From NCBI RefSeq assembly GCF_020524885.1, contig NZ_JAIVKJ010000004.1, positions 124,001-188,000 on the forward strand: a stretch of DNA of 64,000 nucleotides, given 5' to 3'. This DNA comes from Microbulbifer elongatus. Its GTDB lineage: Bacteria; Pseudomonadota; Gammaproteobacteria; Pseudomonadales; Cellvibrionaceae. The notes under the pieces were generated by a model. The model saw only the letters and a program-made list of their open reading frames with translations. It made no database searches and was not told the DNA's origin. How positions within the stretch are numbered: position 1 is the first letter of the stretch; every line of letters starts with the position of its first letter. Positions 52,630 through 62,281 of the stretch are shown here, in pieces. Both the position numbers and the translations under genes were made by a program.

Positions 52630-55600
52630 ATGCAAATCAAGCTGAAGAGAGCAGCGATGCTAAGTGCATTGCTGGGCTGCTTCGCGGCCGCGGAAGTCTC
52701 CGCACAGGCCACGGGGTTTGCCACCCAAAACGGCGGTACCACCGGCGGTGCCGGCGGCAATGTGGTGTATGCCACTACCGGTACCGAAATACACGCGGCG
52801 CTGTGTAATCGCGCCTCCAGTGATACGCCGATCATCATTCACGTCGAAGGCACCATCAACCACGGCAATACCACCAAGGTATCCGGTGACAGCTGTAATA
52901 CCGCCGAAGACAAGATCGAAATCAAGGACGTCAGCAACGTTTCCATCATCGGGGTCGGCAGCGGTGCGCTGTTCGATGAGCTGGGAATCCATCTGCGCAG
53001 TGCGTCCAACATTATTTTGCAGAACCTGCACGTGCGGAATGTGAAAAAGTCCGGTTCACCGACTTCCAACGGTGGCGATGCCATTGGTATGGAGAGCAAC
53101 GTCTACAACGTGTGGGCGGACCACCTCACTCTGGAGGCTTCCGGTGGAGAGAGTGAGGGCTACGATGCGCTCTTCGACATGAAAGCGGAGACCAAGTACG
53201 TAACCCTTTCCTACAGTATTCTTCGCAACTCCGGCCGCGGTGGTCTTGTGGGTTCCAGTGACAGCGACAGCAATAATGGTCCGGTCACTTTCCACCACAA
53301 CCTGTATGAAAATATCGATTCCCGTACACCGCTGTTGCGCCATGCAACCGCGCACGCGTTCAATAACCATTACACGGGTATCACCAAATCCGGTATGAAC
53401 CCGCGTATCGGCGGGGAAATGAAAGCCGAGAACAACTACTTCGAGAACTCGCAGGATCCGCTCGGCACTTTCTATACCGATGACATGGGCTACTGGGAGG
53501 TAAGTGGCAACATCTGGTCCAACATTACCTGGACTGCAGATAGCGACGACAACCATCCCGCCGGACCCAATCCGGTGTCCACCACCTCCATCAGTATTCC
53601 CTACAGCTATCAACTGTGTGACGCTAACCTGGTCCCCCAGATTGTCGCAGCCACTGCCGGCGCCAACACCGGCATGCAGGTGGCAGATGCCAGCTGCTCC
53701 GGAGGCTCTTCCAGTAGCTCCAGTTCCTCCGGTGGCAGTAGCTCCAGCTCGTCAGGTGGAAGTTCCTCGAGCAGCTCTTCTTCCAGTTCTTCTTCGAGTT
53801 CATCCTCAAGCAGCTCGGGCGGCAGTGGTTCAGGCGGCGGTGAGCTGGGTCCCAACCTGGCGCTAAGCGGTGATGCCGATGGGTCCAGTAAGGGCGGCGG
53901 TTCCAGCTACGGTAATGCGGTGGATGGTGACCTGGCCAGCTACTGGCAACCGAGTTCCACAAGTGGCGAGCGCATTTCTGCGAAGAACTTCGGTGACAAT
54001 TTCAACACCGTCATCATTCGTGAAATCGGCAACAATGCGCAGGCGTGGCGGCTGGTCAACAATGATAACGGTGCAGAGCTCGCCTCGGGTAATGGTATCG
54101 GTTCCGCGCTGCAGGTTTACCTCGGTGACGTGAGCATGAGCAAGATCAATCTGATGATTGATAGTGCCAGCAGTGATCCGCAGATTGCTGAGTTCGAAAT
54201 CTACAATGCGACCGGCAGTGGTTCTTCTTCCGGTGGCAGTTCCTCGTCCTCCTCCAGTTCTTCGTCCTCGGGCGGCTCCTCATCTTCCGGCGCGGGCAGT
54301 GTCACCCTGAGTGTTTCCGTAAACGGAAGCAATGCAAACCTGAACTGGAATGTAAGCAACATCGATGTGCGCACCCAGGAGATTTATCGCGATACAGATC
54401 CTGATCCCAGCGGTCGTTTGCGAATTGCCAGCAGTGTTCTCGGCAACAGTTATACCGACACAGGTCTGGCGGATGGTACCTACTACTACTGGGTAAAAAT
54501 CACCGATCAGGATCTGGTCGTTTACAACTCCAATGGTGATGATGCCGTCATCAACACAGCGCCGATTACTCTGGTGTTGCAGGAGAGCGAAGCGGGTTTC
54601 TGTTCCGTGGATGGTGCGCTTGAATCGGAACACAGCGGTTATACCGGCAGCGGCTACGCCAATACCGACAATGACAGCGGCATGGGTGTTGACTGGTCCG
54701 TGGTTGTGCCGAGCGCCGGCAATTACACCTTGCAGTGGCGCTACGCCAACGGTGGCAGTGATCGCCCGGCAAACGTGCTGGTGAACACCGGTACCCAGAC
54801 CAGCGTCAGCATGGGCGGTACCGGAGCCTGGGGTAACTATGCCGACAGCGGTGCCATAACTGTGTGGCTGAACGCCGGGTATAACGAGATTCGCCTGGAA
54901 GCTACCGGCAGCAGCGGCCTCGCGAACATCGACAGCCTGTCTGTTACTGGTGCGGCTCCGGTGGCGGGGGATTGCGCCGGTGGAAGCGGTTCCTCTTCCG
55001 GCGGTAGCTCTTCGAGTAGCTCCAGTTCTTCTGGTGGCACCAGCAGTTCCAGCAGCAGCTCTTCCTCCGGTGGTACCAGCAGCTCATCCTCCTCTGGCGG
55101 TACCAGCAGTTCGAGCTCTTCTTCAAGCGGTGGTACCTCTTCTTCCGGGGGAGCCTTCCCGTCTCCGGAAGTGAGCAATGCCTGTTACATTCTGGCTACC
55201 GATCCAAACGTTAACTGGCGTGACTCTGCGGAGCTGACCACGGATCAGGAAATTGTCGAGTGTCTATCGGTCACCCTTGGCCGTGCGGTCGGCTACGGTG
55301 AAAACGCCATGGGTGGTTACGACCCGAACGGTAACAGCCAGCTGACGGTGATCACTAAGAATGACCCGCAAGGTCGCAGCGTCGAGCAGCAGCTTCTGGA
55401 TGCGGTAACCGGTGATAGCCACAACTGGATTGTGTTCGACAAGTTCGATTTCGCGAGCGAAACGGAGATCTCCATGCACCGCAACCACTGCGCAGACAGT
55501 ACCGTGCAGGCGGCGATTGGAGGCACAGAAGCCCAGTGTATCGACTACCGCCAGTGGTGCGCCGATAACGGCTACTCGGGTGATGCCTGTCAGGTGGAGT

Positions 55601-56586
55601 TCTTCAACAACCGTCTGAACGATAGCGCCCTGCCGATTCGAAATACCAAGATTGGCTCCCACAAAACCCTGGATGGTCGACTGAGCAACGGTTACTTCCG
55701 CTTCAATGGTTTTGCCATTGGTGCAGACAGTAGCGGTCAGCCGACACAGACTGCCGAGAGCGTGATCCTAACCCACCTGGACTTCCGTGGTGCTGGCCAC
55801 ACCGAAGACCACGGCCTGGATCCGGACATGATCCGCAACACCGGTGCGTCTCACGATATCTGGATTCACAAAAATACCTTCGACACTACTGGTGACGCAG
55901 CGTTTGATGTGAAGGTGGGTGCCTACGACATCACTATTTCGTTCAATAAGTTGATCAATGTGAAGCGCGCTGCACTGCACGGTTCCAGTGACAGTCGAAC
56001 CATCAACGAGCAGATCACTACCACAATGCACCACAATGCATTTGTCACCACGGACGATCATTACGACTCCCTGGGTAATACCCTGCGTCGTATACCGCTC
56101 ATCCGTCGCGGTACGTCGCATATGTTCGATAACTTCTTTATGAACTATCGCAAAGACGTACTGAGTGTTCGCGTCGGCGCAACGGTCTTGTGGGAAGACA
56201 ACACCTTCATGATCAATGCGATTCATCAGGAAAAGGATGACATTAATGCATGGCTGGTAGAGCGCGGATCGCAGTTGGCCCGCGATGTAGCCGATGGCAA
56301 TTTCCGCAGCGACGGCAGTCTCGTCTGGTTGTCCGATGGCGCCTGTAATCTGGACTCTTCGATGGATTACACCATTACCGACAGCTCCGGCTCCGTGGCC
56401 GACCTCTCGCTGAACTACTCACAGTACTCACGCGATGTGATTGCGAGCGAGCGTCGCCCTGCCGGTCAGGCATTGGCGGACTACGTGATCGCTACGGCGG
56501 GTAATGGTGGAGAAATTCCATTTAACTCACCGCTGGGCTATGACCAGAACTACGTGATTGGCCTTGGCGGCGCCAGCTGCCAGTGA
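52630..56586 (+). CDS. Secreted double pectate lyase (PL1-CBM-FN3-CBM35-PL1)
   Basis: 1318 residues with a signal peptide (MLSALLGCFAAAEVSAQ). Order: PL1 beta-helix (about 22-350), Ser linker (357-405), a discoidin-like binding domain (about 408-530), Ser linker (530-557), FN3-like domain (about 558-640), CBM35-like domain (about 653-777), Ser linker (783-842) and a second PL1-type helix (about 855-1318). PL1 lyases cut polygalacturonate by beta-elimination with an Arg base: RTPLLR in the first and RIPLIR in the second. The first keeps the calcium-site VWADH; the second reads IWIHK there, so its calcium use or specificity may differ. It probably acts outside the cell and starts pectin breakdown. 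Confidence 0.92.
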   Translation: MQIKLKRAAMLSALLGCFAAAEVSAQATGFATQNGGTTGGAGGNVVYATTGTEIHAALCNRASSDTPIIIHVEGTINHGNTTKVSGDSCNTAEDKIEIKDVSNVSIIGVGSGALFDELGIHLRSASNIILQNLHVRNVKKSGSPTSNGGDAIGMESNVYNVWADHLTLEASGGESEGYDALFDMKAETKYVTLSYSILRNSGRGGLVGSSDSDSNNGPVTFHHNLYENIDSRTPLLRHATAHAFNNHYTGITKSGMNPRIGGEMKAENNYFENSQDPLGTFYTDDMGYWEVSGNIWSNITWTADSDDNHPAGPNPVSTTSISIPYSYQLCDANLVPQIVAATAGANTGMQVADASCSGGSSSSSSSSGGSSSSSSGGSSSSSSSSSSSSSSSSSSSGGSGSGGGELGPNLALSGDADGSSKGGGSSYGNAVDGDLASYWQPSSTSGERISAKNFGDNFNTVIIREIGNNAQAWRLVNNDNGAELASGNGIGSALQVYLGDVSMSKINLMIDSASSDPQIAEFEIYNATGSGSSSGGSSSSSSSSSSSGGSSSSGAGSVTLSVSVNGSNANLNWNVSNIDVRTQEIYRDTDPDPSGRLRIASSVLGNSYTDTGLADGTYYYWVKITDQDLVVYNSNGDDAVINTAPITLVLQESEAGFCSVDGALESEHSGYTGSGYANTDNDSGMGVDWSVVVPSAGNYTLQWRYANGGSDRPANVLVNTGTQTSVSMGGTGAWGNYADSGAITVWLNAGYNEIRLEATGSSGLANIDSLSVTGAAPVAGDCAGGSGSSSGGSSSSSSSSSGGTSSSSSSSSSGGTSSSSSSGGTSSSSSSSSGGTSSSGGAFPSPEVSNACYILATDPNVNWRDSAELTTDQEIVECLSVTLGRAVGYGENAMGGYDPNGNSQLTVITKNDPQGRSVEQQLLDAVTGDSHNWIVFDKFDFASETEISMHRNHCADSTVQAAIGGTEAQCIDYRQWCADNGYSGDACQVEFFNNRLNDSALPIRNTKIGSHKTLDGRLSNGYFRFNGFAIGADSSGQPTQTAESVILTHLDFRGAGHTEDHGLDPDMIRNTGASHDIWIHKNTFDTTGDAAFDVKVGAYDITISFNKLINVKRAALHGSSDSRTINEQITTTMHHNAFVTTDDHYDSLGNTLRRIPLIRRGTSHMFDNFFMNYRKDVLSVRVGATVLWEDNTFMINAIHQEKDDINAWLVERGSQLARDVADGNFRSDGSLVWLSDGACNLDSSMDYTITDSSGSVADLSLNYSQYSRDVIASERRPAGQALADYVIATAGNGGEIPFNSPLGYDQNYVIGLGGASCQ
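53698..53844 (+). repeat. Poly-serine linker-coding repeat 1
   Basis: A run of Ser codons with a few Gly codons between the first PL1 and the binding domain. Several different Ser codons are mixed, so it is low-complexity coding sequence rather than a pure DNA tandem repeat. Confidence 0.9.
54979..55150 (+). repeat. Poly-serine linker-coding repeat 3
   Basis: Irregular blocks of Ser runs separated by Gly-Gly-Thr, linking the CBM35-like domain to the second PL1. A shorter Ser run at 54211-54298 is the second linker in this protein. Confidence 0.88.
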
Positions 56587-56623
56587 ATACGCCAATTGGA
56601 GTGATTTGGCATTAAGTCGCAAC

Positions 56624-56653
56624 CCATCCGCTTTAGGGCGGATGGTTTTTTTT
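56624..56653 (+). terminator. Rho-independent terminator after the double lyase gene
   Basis: CCATCCGC (56624-56631) pairs with GCGGATGG (56638-56645), followed by eight T residues. Confidence 0.94.
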
Positions 56654-56796
56654 GTGCAGAAAAGAAATTTTCATGAGGTTCATTTGTCTTGCCGTATCTC
56701 TAAAGGGGGAGTTTCAGGCGGCAGGGCAGTGGAAGAGTACCGGAGGTAGGAACACCGCCGGGTAATAACAATAAAATCGCAACTCAGGAGTATTCT

Positions 56797-59700
56797 ATGA
56801 GAGTACCAAGCACCCTGTTGGCCACGTCCATGGCCGCGCTACTCGGCAGCCTGTTGGCTGGCTGTAGTGACGACGGCGAAAAGAAGGAACTGGCTGAATT
56901 GAATAACATCGTCGTTGCCGAACCAGAGCCTGAACCGGAGCCCGAACCAGAGCCCGAGCCGGAGCCGGAGCCGGAGCCCGAACCAGAACCAGAGCCCATC
57001 GTCTTTACCTGTCCAGAAACAGGCTTGTACTTTTGTGACGACTTTGAAGATGGCGAATTCGCCAGTACCTGGGATGCCCTGATTGACGGCTACGGTCTCA
57101 GTGATCCCGGTGTGTTCGATATTCTCGACGAGGGCGAGAGCAAGTCCCTCCGCTTTACTGCCGGTACCCGCGGTGAAAACCTGAGTGAAGGCGAATTGAT
57201 TCTGGTGAAGCAAGCGGCATTCGGCAGTGTGCCCGCGGACTACTTTGTGGAATACCGCATCCGACCACGCGCCAACGGCAACACCGGCAACAAATACCTG
57301 TACAGCGTAGGCCGCTACCAGGGGCCGCTGCAGTGGTACTTCGGCGGACTGAATATGCAGAACAGCAGCGAGTCCACCCAGGTAGAGGCGGGCTACGCTG
57401 ATGGTAGTGCCGTGAACCGCGAAGTGCAGGCGAAAAAGCCGCTGTTACTGGGCGAACAGGGTGGCACCGACGGCAGTTGGTATACCGTGCGCTATGACAT
57501 GGTTGGCAGCGACGTGACCGTATATTTGGATGGCGAAGAACTGGGTACCTATTCAGACACCGAAAACAAGTACACCACCGCCGGCCGCATTGGCTTTTTT
57601 ACTTATAACCGGTCCTTTGAAGTGGACTACGTAAAAGTCGGCGATCCGTCTGTAAAACCGGTGCAGCTGACCATCGATTATGCGGAGCCCACTTGGACCG
57701 CTACTGCCGGTGATCCAGCACTGGAGATCAATGTCACCGCAGTGCAAAGCGATGGCGTCACCGCAGATAGCTTTGATGTGGTATCCAGCGATAGTGCGGT
57801 AGCTTCCGTGGAGGTCGTCGATAACCAGGTCAAGGTGATTCCCCTTGCAGAGGGCAGTGCAGACATCACCTTTATCAGCGGTTCTGACAGCAGCTTGCAG
57901 CGCACTATCAGTGTGGAAATTGCGAAGGCATTTGCCATGCCCACCGCTACCTATGGTGACATCAGCGCCCTGGTTACGCCGCTGCCCGGTGCTACTGGCG
58001 AGTATGAAGACACACGCCTGAGTATTACCTTCGATAACGTCCCCACCTTGAATACCACTGTCGGTTCCGTGCGTATTTTCCGCGCCGATGACAACACCGA
58101 AGTGGACGCGATTCGTGCGGGGGGTGAAATGGATGTGCTTGGTTACAGCGGCCAGGCGCAGCCCCGTATCCTGAACACCACGCCGTTCCAAATCGATGGC
58201 AATACCCTGACTATTGCACCGCACACCGATGTGTTGGAAGCCGGTGTGGAATACTTCGTCGCTATCAGCACCGACCTGGTGCAGGGCGCCAAGCTGAACG
58301 GCAGTGATTTTGTCGGTATCGGTAAAGACGCGGGCTGGACATTCACCACCCGCGCAGCGTTGCCCATGGGCGCGGACGTCACTGTCGATGACGACGGCGC
58401 CGCGGATTTCCGCACTGTACAGGGCGCACTCAACCATGTGATGGAAAACGTCGGCGTGGATGATACTTCGAGCATTACGATCGCGGCTGGTGACTATCGT
58501 GAACTGCTGTTTCTCTCTGGCAAGAATAATCTCACCATCAAGGGGGCCGGCGCAGACCAGACCCGTATTCACTACGCCAATTACGAGGCATTGAATGGTG
58601 GTACCGAAGGCCGCGGCCTGTTTCTGGTGAAGGGCGGTGACATGCTCACCATCGAAGATCTCACCATCGAGAATACCCACCGGCGCACCGGTGGTGGTGA
58701 TCAGGCTGAGACCATTTACTTCAACAGTGGTGGGCGTCTGATTGCGCGCAACGCGGGCTTTATATCCGAGCAGGACACACTGTTACTGAAGGGATACAAC
58801 TGGTTCTACAACACCTTGGTGGCCGGTAACGTGGACTTTATCTGGGGCTACAGCACCGCCACGGTGTTTGAGGATTCGGAAATCCGCTCCCTGGGTGATT
58901 CCAAAAGCACGGAGGCGACCAGCAGCGGCGGTTATGTACTGCAGGCGCGTACCCCCAGTGAAACCGCCCCCGGTTTTGTATTCCTGAACTCGAAGCTCAC
59001 CAGTGCGGCAGGTCCCACTGGAGTCACCATTGAAACGGGTACCACCTATCTGGCCCGCAGTGGTGGCAACAGCGGTGACTACGACAATGTCACCTTTATC
59101 AATACCGGCATGGACTCCCATGTAGCCGCGGCCGGCTGGGCCACCGAAGGCGTCAATGGCCAGCCCGCGCCCAACCCGGTTGTCGCTACAGCGGACGCCG
59201 GATGGCGCGAATATGGCAGCACCGATCTTGCCGGCAGTCCGCTGGATATGAGTCAGCGCTGTGGGGGTACCGGCAGCTGTTACCAGCTCAGCGAGGAGGA
59301 CGTCGCCACACGCTTCTGTTCCCGCGCACAGATTTTTGCCAGCTGGAACAGCGGCGAAGGTTGGGATCCCTATCCAGAAGATACCAGTGACGACGGCTGT
59401 GTCCTTGCCGCTGGTCCCAGTGAAACCTGGAGCGGTAACGGCCTTCTGGTTGGCGACAGCAGCCAGTCTTCCGCGACCGTGGCCACCGGCAGCATCAGCG
59501 AACAGTCTGACAACAGCGTCAGCTTCGCTGCCAGTGACGGCAAATTCGAAACCATGGCGCAGTCTTTCTACCTGGTATCCCAGCAGGTGGAAGGCGATTT
59601 TGTACTGACCGCAAAACTGAAAAGTGCCGGTAGCAACTATGCGGCCAATCAGTTTCCGGTGGGTTTGATGATGTGTGAATGCGACGTGACTTCGGGCACC

Positions 59701-60021
59701 ACTTCACCGCTGGCCCACGTAGGTGTGCATATGTCCGGTGCCGATTGGGTCACTCAATATGGCCACATCAAGGAGGCCGCTGGAGGCTGGGGCAAATCCA
59801 GCGGAAGCGCGGTCACTGTCGGTGACAGTCTCTACCTCAAGCTGGAGCGCCAAGGCCAAGCGTATTACGCCTCCGTTTCTACGGATGGCGGTGCCAGCTA
59901 TATCGAGCTGGGTGCCGATAGCTTCACCGGTTTGCCCGACTCACTGAAAGTGGGCCTCTTCGCTGCGCCCTATAACGACGACCAGGCTTTCACTTTTGAA
60001 GATATCCAGCTCACACAATAA
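56797..60021 (+). CDS. Multidomain lipoprotein pectin methylesterase (CE8)
   Basis: 1074 residues. A signal peptide ends in LLAGC; 13 Glu-Pro pairs (residues 42-67) form a stiff linker. Next come a concanavalin-like domain (about 68-285), a BIG2-like domain (about 288-380), an SbsA-type Ig domain (about 385-515), the CE8 beta-helix (about 525-865) and a final beta-sandwich (about 875-1074). CE8 removes methyl groups from pectin so that PL1 lyases can act. Its active-site blocks are present: QAETIYFNSGG (Gln), ISEQDTLLL (Asp), GNVDFIWGYS (nucleophile Asp) and YLARSGG (Arg; most family members read LGRPW). It is probably displayed on the cell surface. Genes for pectate lyases flank it on both sides. 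Confidence 0.93.
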   Translation: MRVPSTLLATSMAALLGSLLAGCSDDGEKKELAELNNIVVAEPEPEPEPEPEPEPEPEPEPEPEPEPIVFTCPETGLYFCDDFEDGEFASTWDALIDGYGLSDPGVFDILDEGESKSLRFTAGTRGENLSEGELILVKQAAFGSVPADYFVEYRIRPRANGNTGNKYLYSVGRYQGPLQWYFGGLNMQNSSESTQVEAGYADGSAVNREVQAKKPLLLGEQGGTDGSWYTVRYDMVGSDVTVYLDGEELGTYSDTENKYTTAGRIGFFTYNRSFEVDYVKVGDPSVKPVQLTIDYAEPTWTATAGDPALEINVTAVQSDGVTADSFDVVSSDSAVASVEVVDNQVKVIPLAEGSADITFISGSDSSLQRTISVEIAKAFAMPTATYGDISALVTPLPGATGEYEDTRLSITFDNVPTLNTTVGSVRIFRADDNTEVDAIRAGGEMDVLGYSGQAQPRILNTTPFQIDGNTLTIAPHTDVLEAGVEYFVAISTDLVQGAKLNGSDFVGIGKDAGWTFTTRAALPMGADVTVDDDGAADFRTVQGALNHVMENVGVDDTSSITIAAGDYRELLFLSGKNNLTIKGAGADQTRIHYANYEALNGGTEGRGLFLVKGGDMLTIEDLTIENTHRRTGGGDQAETIYFNSGGRLIARNAGFISEQDTLLLKGYNWFYNTLVAGNVDFIWGYSTATVFEDSEIRSLGDSKSTEATSSGGYVLQARTPSETAPGFVFLNSKLTSAAGPTGVTIETGTTYLARSGGNSGDYDNVTFINTGMDSHVAAAGWATEGVNGQPAPNPVVATADAGWREYGSTDLAGSPLDMSQRCGGTGSCYQLSEEDVATRFCSRAQIFASWNSGEGWDPYPEDTSDDGCVLAAGPSETWSGNGLLVGDSSQSSATVATGSISEQSDNSVSFAASDGKFETMAQSFYLVSQQVEGDFVLTAKLKSAGSNYAANQFPVGLMMCECDVTSGTTSPLAHVGVHMSGADWVTQYGHIKEAAGGWGKSSGSAVTVGDSLYLKLERQGQAYYASVSTDGGASYIELGADSFTGLPDSLKVGLFAAPYNDDQAFTFEDIQLTQ
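56920..56997 (+). repeat. 13 tandem Glu-Pro codon pairs
   Basis: A 78-base stretch of 13 six-base units (GAR-CCN) encoding an unbroken Glu-Pro run. Some adjacent units are identical, so replication slippage could change the linker length between strains. Confidence 0.95.
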
Positions 60022-60052
60022 GAAACACCGGAATTAATCCTTTTAATCAGTG

Positions 60053-60071
60053 CCCCGCGTATAACGCGGGG
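60053..60071 (+). terminator. Short hairpin between CE8 and PL1 genes
   Basis: CCCCGCGT (60053-60060) pairs with ACGCGGGG (60064-60071), loop ATA. No T tract follows, so it may only attenuate transcription or protect the mRNA. Confidence 0.5.
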
Positions 60072-60092
60072 TCCATATTCAGGATGTGATTT

Positions 60093-61916
60093 ATGCAACA
60101 ATCATTGCGTTCATTACTGGCTTTGGTGCTCTGTGCCAGCCTTACCGCCTGTGGGGGTGGTGGCAGCGACGGTGGCAGTTCCTCGGGTTCTTCCGGCAGT
60201 TCGTCCGGTAGTTCCAGCAGCTCGTCATCCAGCTCGTCTTCCGGATCGTCCTCCGGTTCTTCAAGTAGCTCTTCCAGTAGCTCTTCAAGTGGCTCTTCAA
60301 GTGGCTCGTCAAGCAGTTCATCTTCCGGCTCGTCCAGCAGCTCGGGCTCCGGTTCATCGGGCGCAAGTCCGGATGGCGGATTTGCGGGTTACCAGTACAA
60401 CCTCACCGGTGGTGCCGGCGGCCTGGTTTACACGGTCAACAACGGTGCCGACCTGCAGGAAAAACTGGATGAAGCCAAGGACACCAGTCAGCCAGTCACC
60501 ATCTATATCGATGGCACCATCACCGACTTCAACACCGGTACCGGCACCGATATCCAGATCAAGGACATGGACAATGTGTCGCTGATCGGTGTTGGAGAAA
60601 ATGGCGAATTTGATGGCATCGGTCTATCCATCCGCCGTGCCAACAACATTATCGTGCAGAACCTGCTGTTCCATGAAGCCTGGCCCGGGCAGGAGAGGGA
60701 CAATATCAGTATCGAAGGTGACGACGATGGCTCCACTACCAGTCATATCTGGATTGACCACTGCGAGTTGTACAACTCCCTCGACGTTGGCAAGGATTAT
60801 TACGATGGCCTGATCGATTCCAAAAGCGGCGCGCGCTATATCACCCTGTCGTACAACTATTTGCACGATGCCTGGAAGACCACTCTGCACGGACACACGG
60901 AAAATGACAGCAATCCGGATACCGACCGCCTGGTGACTTTCCACCACAACCGATTCGAAAACCTGGAAAGCCGAGTTCCCCTTTACCGTCACGGTAAAGG
61001 GCATGTGTACAACAACTACTACAACAACATCCGCTCGACGGCGATCAACTCTCGCGCCGGTGCCGAGATGCTGATCGAAAATAATGTGTTCGAAAATACC
61101 CAGAACCCGGTGGTGTCGTTCTATTCCGATGTGATCGGTTACTGGAACCTGAGCGGCAACCTGTTCGGAACCGGTGTGACCTGGAGCAGTGGCAGCGGCA
61201 CAGATATTACCGCGCAAGATGGTGAGTCCACCTCGACCTACAGTGTGCCATACGAGTACACACTGGACTCGACCGATGGTCTCAAGGATTACGTGATTGC
61301 CAATGCTGGCCGCGGCAAGCTGGATCAGTCCGGCCTGGAAATTCCCGAGCCGGTGACACCGGAAGATGAGTTGCCGGTGGAAGAAGAACCCACCATTGAA
61401 GATGTGGCGCTGCCGTATGCAGAAAACTTTGCCACCGATACCGCGACCTTCTTTAGCAATAGCTACCGTGACCTCAGTGGCGCGTCGGGTGAAGGCACTC
61501 CCATATACCACCGGGTAACCGGAACTGCAGAGATCCAGAGTGGGGCACTGAGCCTGACGGGCAGCCGGGTATCTATCGGCAACACGACACCAACTGTCAG
61601 CACCACCAGCGGCGACGGTAATACCGGCGTGTTTGACTTGAGTATGCCCTGGCAGATCACCTTTAAGGTGGTCGGCGTGAGCGGTGATACCAGCAAATAC
61701 TTTCAGCTGTATGTGGATAACAACACGGCGTCCAGTGGCAACTCCATCTGGGGGAGCGCCTCAAAGTTCCACCAGGTGCTGCTCAGTGATCTGGTCGAAG
61801 GGCAGACTTATACGGCTCCCGGCCTGACCGCCAGCGCGAATTCATTTGTGACCCTGCGAACCGAGAGTAGCGCTACCGTTGCAGTAGATGACATTCTGAT
61901 TGAATACACCCCCTGA
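60093..61916 (+). CDS. Lipoprotein pectate lyase, PL1, with C-terminal beta module
   Basis: 607 residues. The signal peptide ends in LTAC with Gly-rich mature start; a Ser-rich linker spans about 28-90. The PL1 beta-helix (about 95-410) has SHIWIDHCELYN (calcium site), YYDGLIDSKSGARYITLSYN, the Lys in WKTTLHGH and the catalytic RVPLYR. A linker rich in Glu and Pro leads to a C-terminal beta-sandwich (about 435-607) that contains YVDNNTASSGNSIWG, a block also found in the next protein. The enzyme cuts polygalacturonate at the cell surface or periplasm. It lies 71 bases after the CE8 gene, from which it may be co-transcribed. Confidence 0.94.
   Translation: MQQSLRSLLALVLCASLTACGGGGSDGGSSSGSSGSSSGSSSSSSSSSSSGSSSGSSSSSSSSSSSGSSSGSSSSSSSGSSSSSGSGSSGASPDGGFAGYQYNLTGGAGGLVYTVNNGADLQEKLDEAKDTSQPVTIYIDGTITDFNTGTGTDIQIKDMDNVSLIGVGENGEFDGIGLSIRRANNIIVQNLLFHEAWPGQERDNISIEGDDDGSTTSHIWIDHCELYNSLDVGKDYYDGLIDSKSGARYITLSYNYLHDAWKTTLHGHTENDSNPDTDRLVTFHHNRFENLESRVPLYRHGKGHVYNNYYNNIRSTAINSRAGAEMLIENNVFENTQNPVVSFYSDVIGYWNLSGNLFGTGVTWSSGSGTDITAQDGESTSTYSVPYEYTLDSTDGLKDYVIANAGRGKLDQSGLEIPEPVTPEDELPVEEEPTIEDVALPYAENFATDTATFFSNSYRDLSGASGEGTPIYHRVTGTAEIQSGALSLTGSRVSIGNTTPTVSTTSGDGNTGVFDLSMPWQITFKVVGVSGDTSKYFQLYVDNNTASSGNSIWGSASKFHQVLLSDLVEGQTYTAPGLTASANSFVTLRTESSATVAVDDILIEYTP
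60171..60359 (+). repeat. Poly-serine linker-coding repeat in the PL1 lipoprotein
   Basis: About 63 codons, nearly all Ser with some Gly, in irregular repeated blocks. It separates the lipid anchor from the lyase domain. Confidence 0.9.
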
Positions 61917-61968
61917 AAGCGCACTCTGGTCAGCACTTTTCAGCAGTGGTCTGGCCGCTTTTGTTCAT

Positions 61969-61997
61969 AAAAGCACCGCTTAACGCGGTGCTTTTTT
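61969..61997 (+). terminator. Rho-independent terminator after the PL1 gene
   Basis: AAAAGCACCGC (61969-61979) pairs with GCGGTGCTTTT (61985-61995), five-base loop, ending in a run of T residues. Confidence 0.93.
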
Positions 61998-62114
61998 ATG
62001 CTCTGCCGTCGATTTATCTGTAGTTAAGCTACAGGTTTCGCCTTTCTTGCCCAGTAATTGTGCGAAAAAAGACAAAAACCCGCCTGTCTGACCCGAGTCA
62101 TCAATATCTTTATT

Positions 62115-62157
62115 ACCAATTGGTACAAATGGTTGTATATGCCTAACCAATCTGGTT
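62115..62157. promoter_or_regulatory. Two ACCA/TGGT dyads before the last gene
   Basis: ACCAATTGGT (62115-62124) is a perfect 10-base palindrome. AACCA-ATC-TGGTT (62145-62157) shares the 11-base core ACCAATCTGGT with the site at 49138-49150. Both are about 125-165 bases upstream of the start codon, so they may be operators for a locus-specific regulator. Confidence 0.4.
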
Positions 62158-62281
62158 TCATTGCCAAACCAATAAGTATTAAGACTGGGCCTGGATGGTT
62201 ACCGAGCACGCAATGTGCGACATCCAGGAGACGTATCCAGGCTCATAAAAATAACGATCGACAATGAGAGAAGGGGTGAGC

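Noticed and set aside
53698..55150. Repeated Ser-codon blocks considered as a CRISPR-like or tandem DNA repeat
   Set aside because: The repeats are in frame, irregular in length and codon use, and encode linkers inside one protein.
57553..58680. 375-codon minus-strand frame inside the CE8 gene
   Set aside because: The plus-strand CE8 and Ig-like domains are certain; the antisense protein shows no family features.
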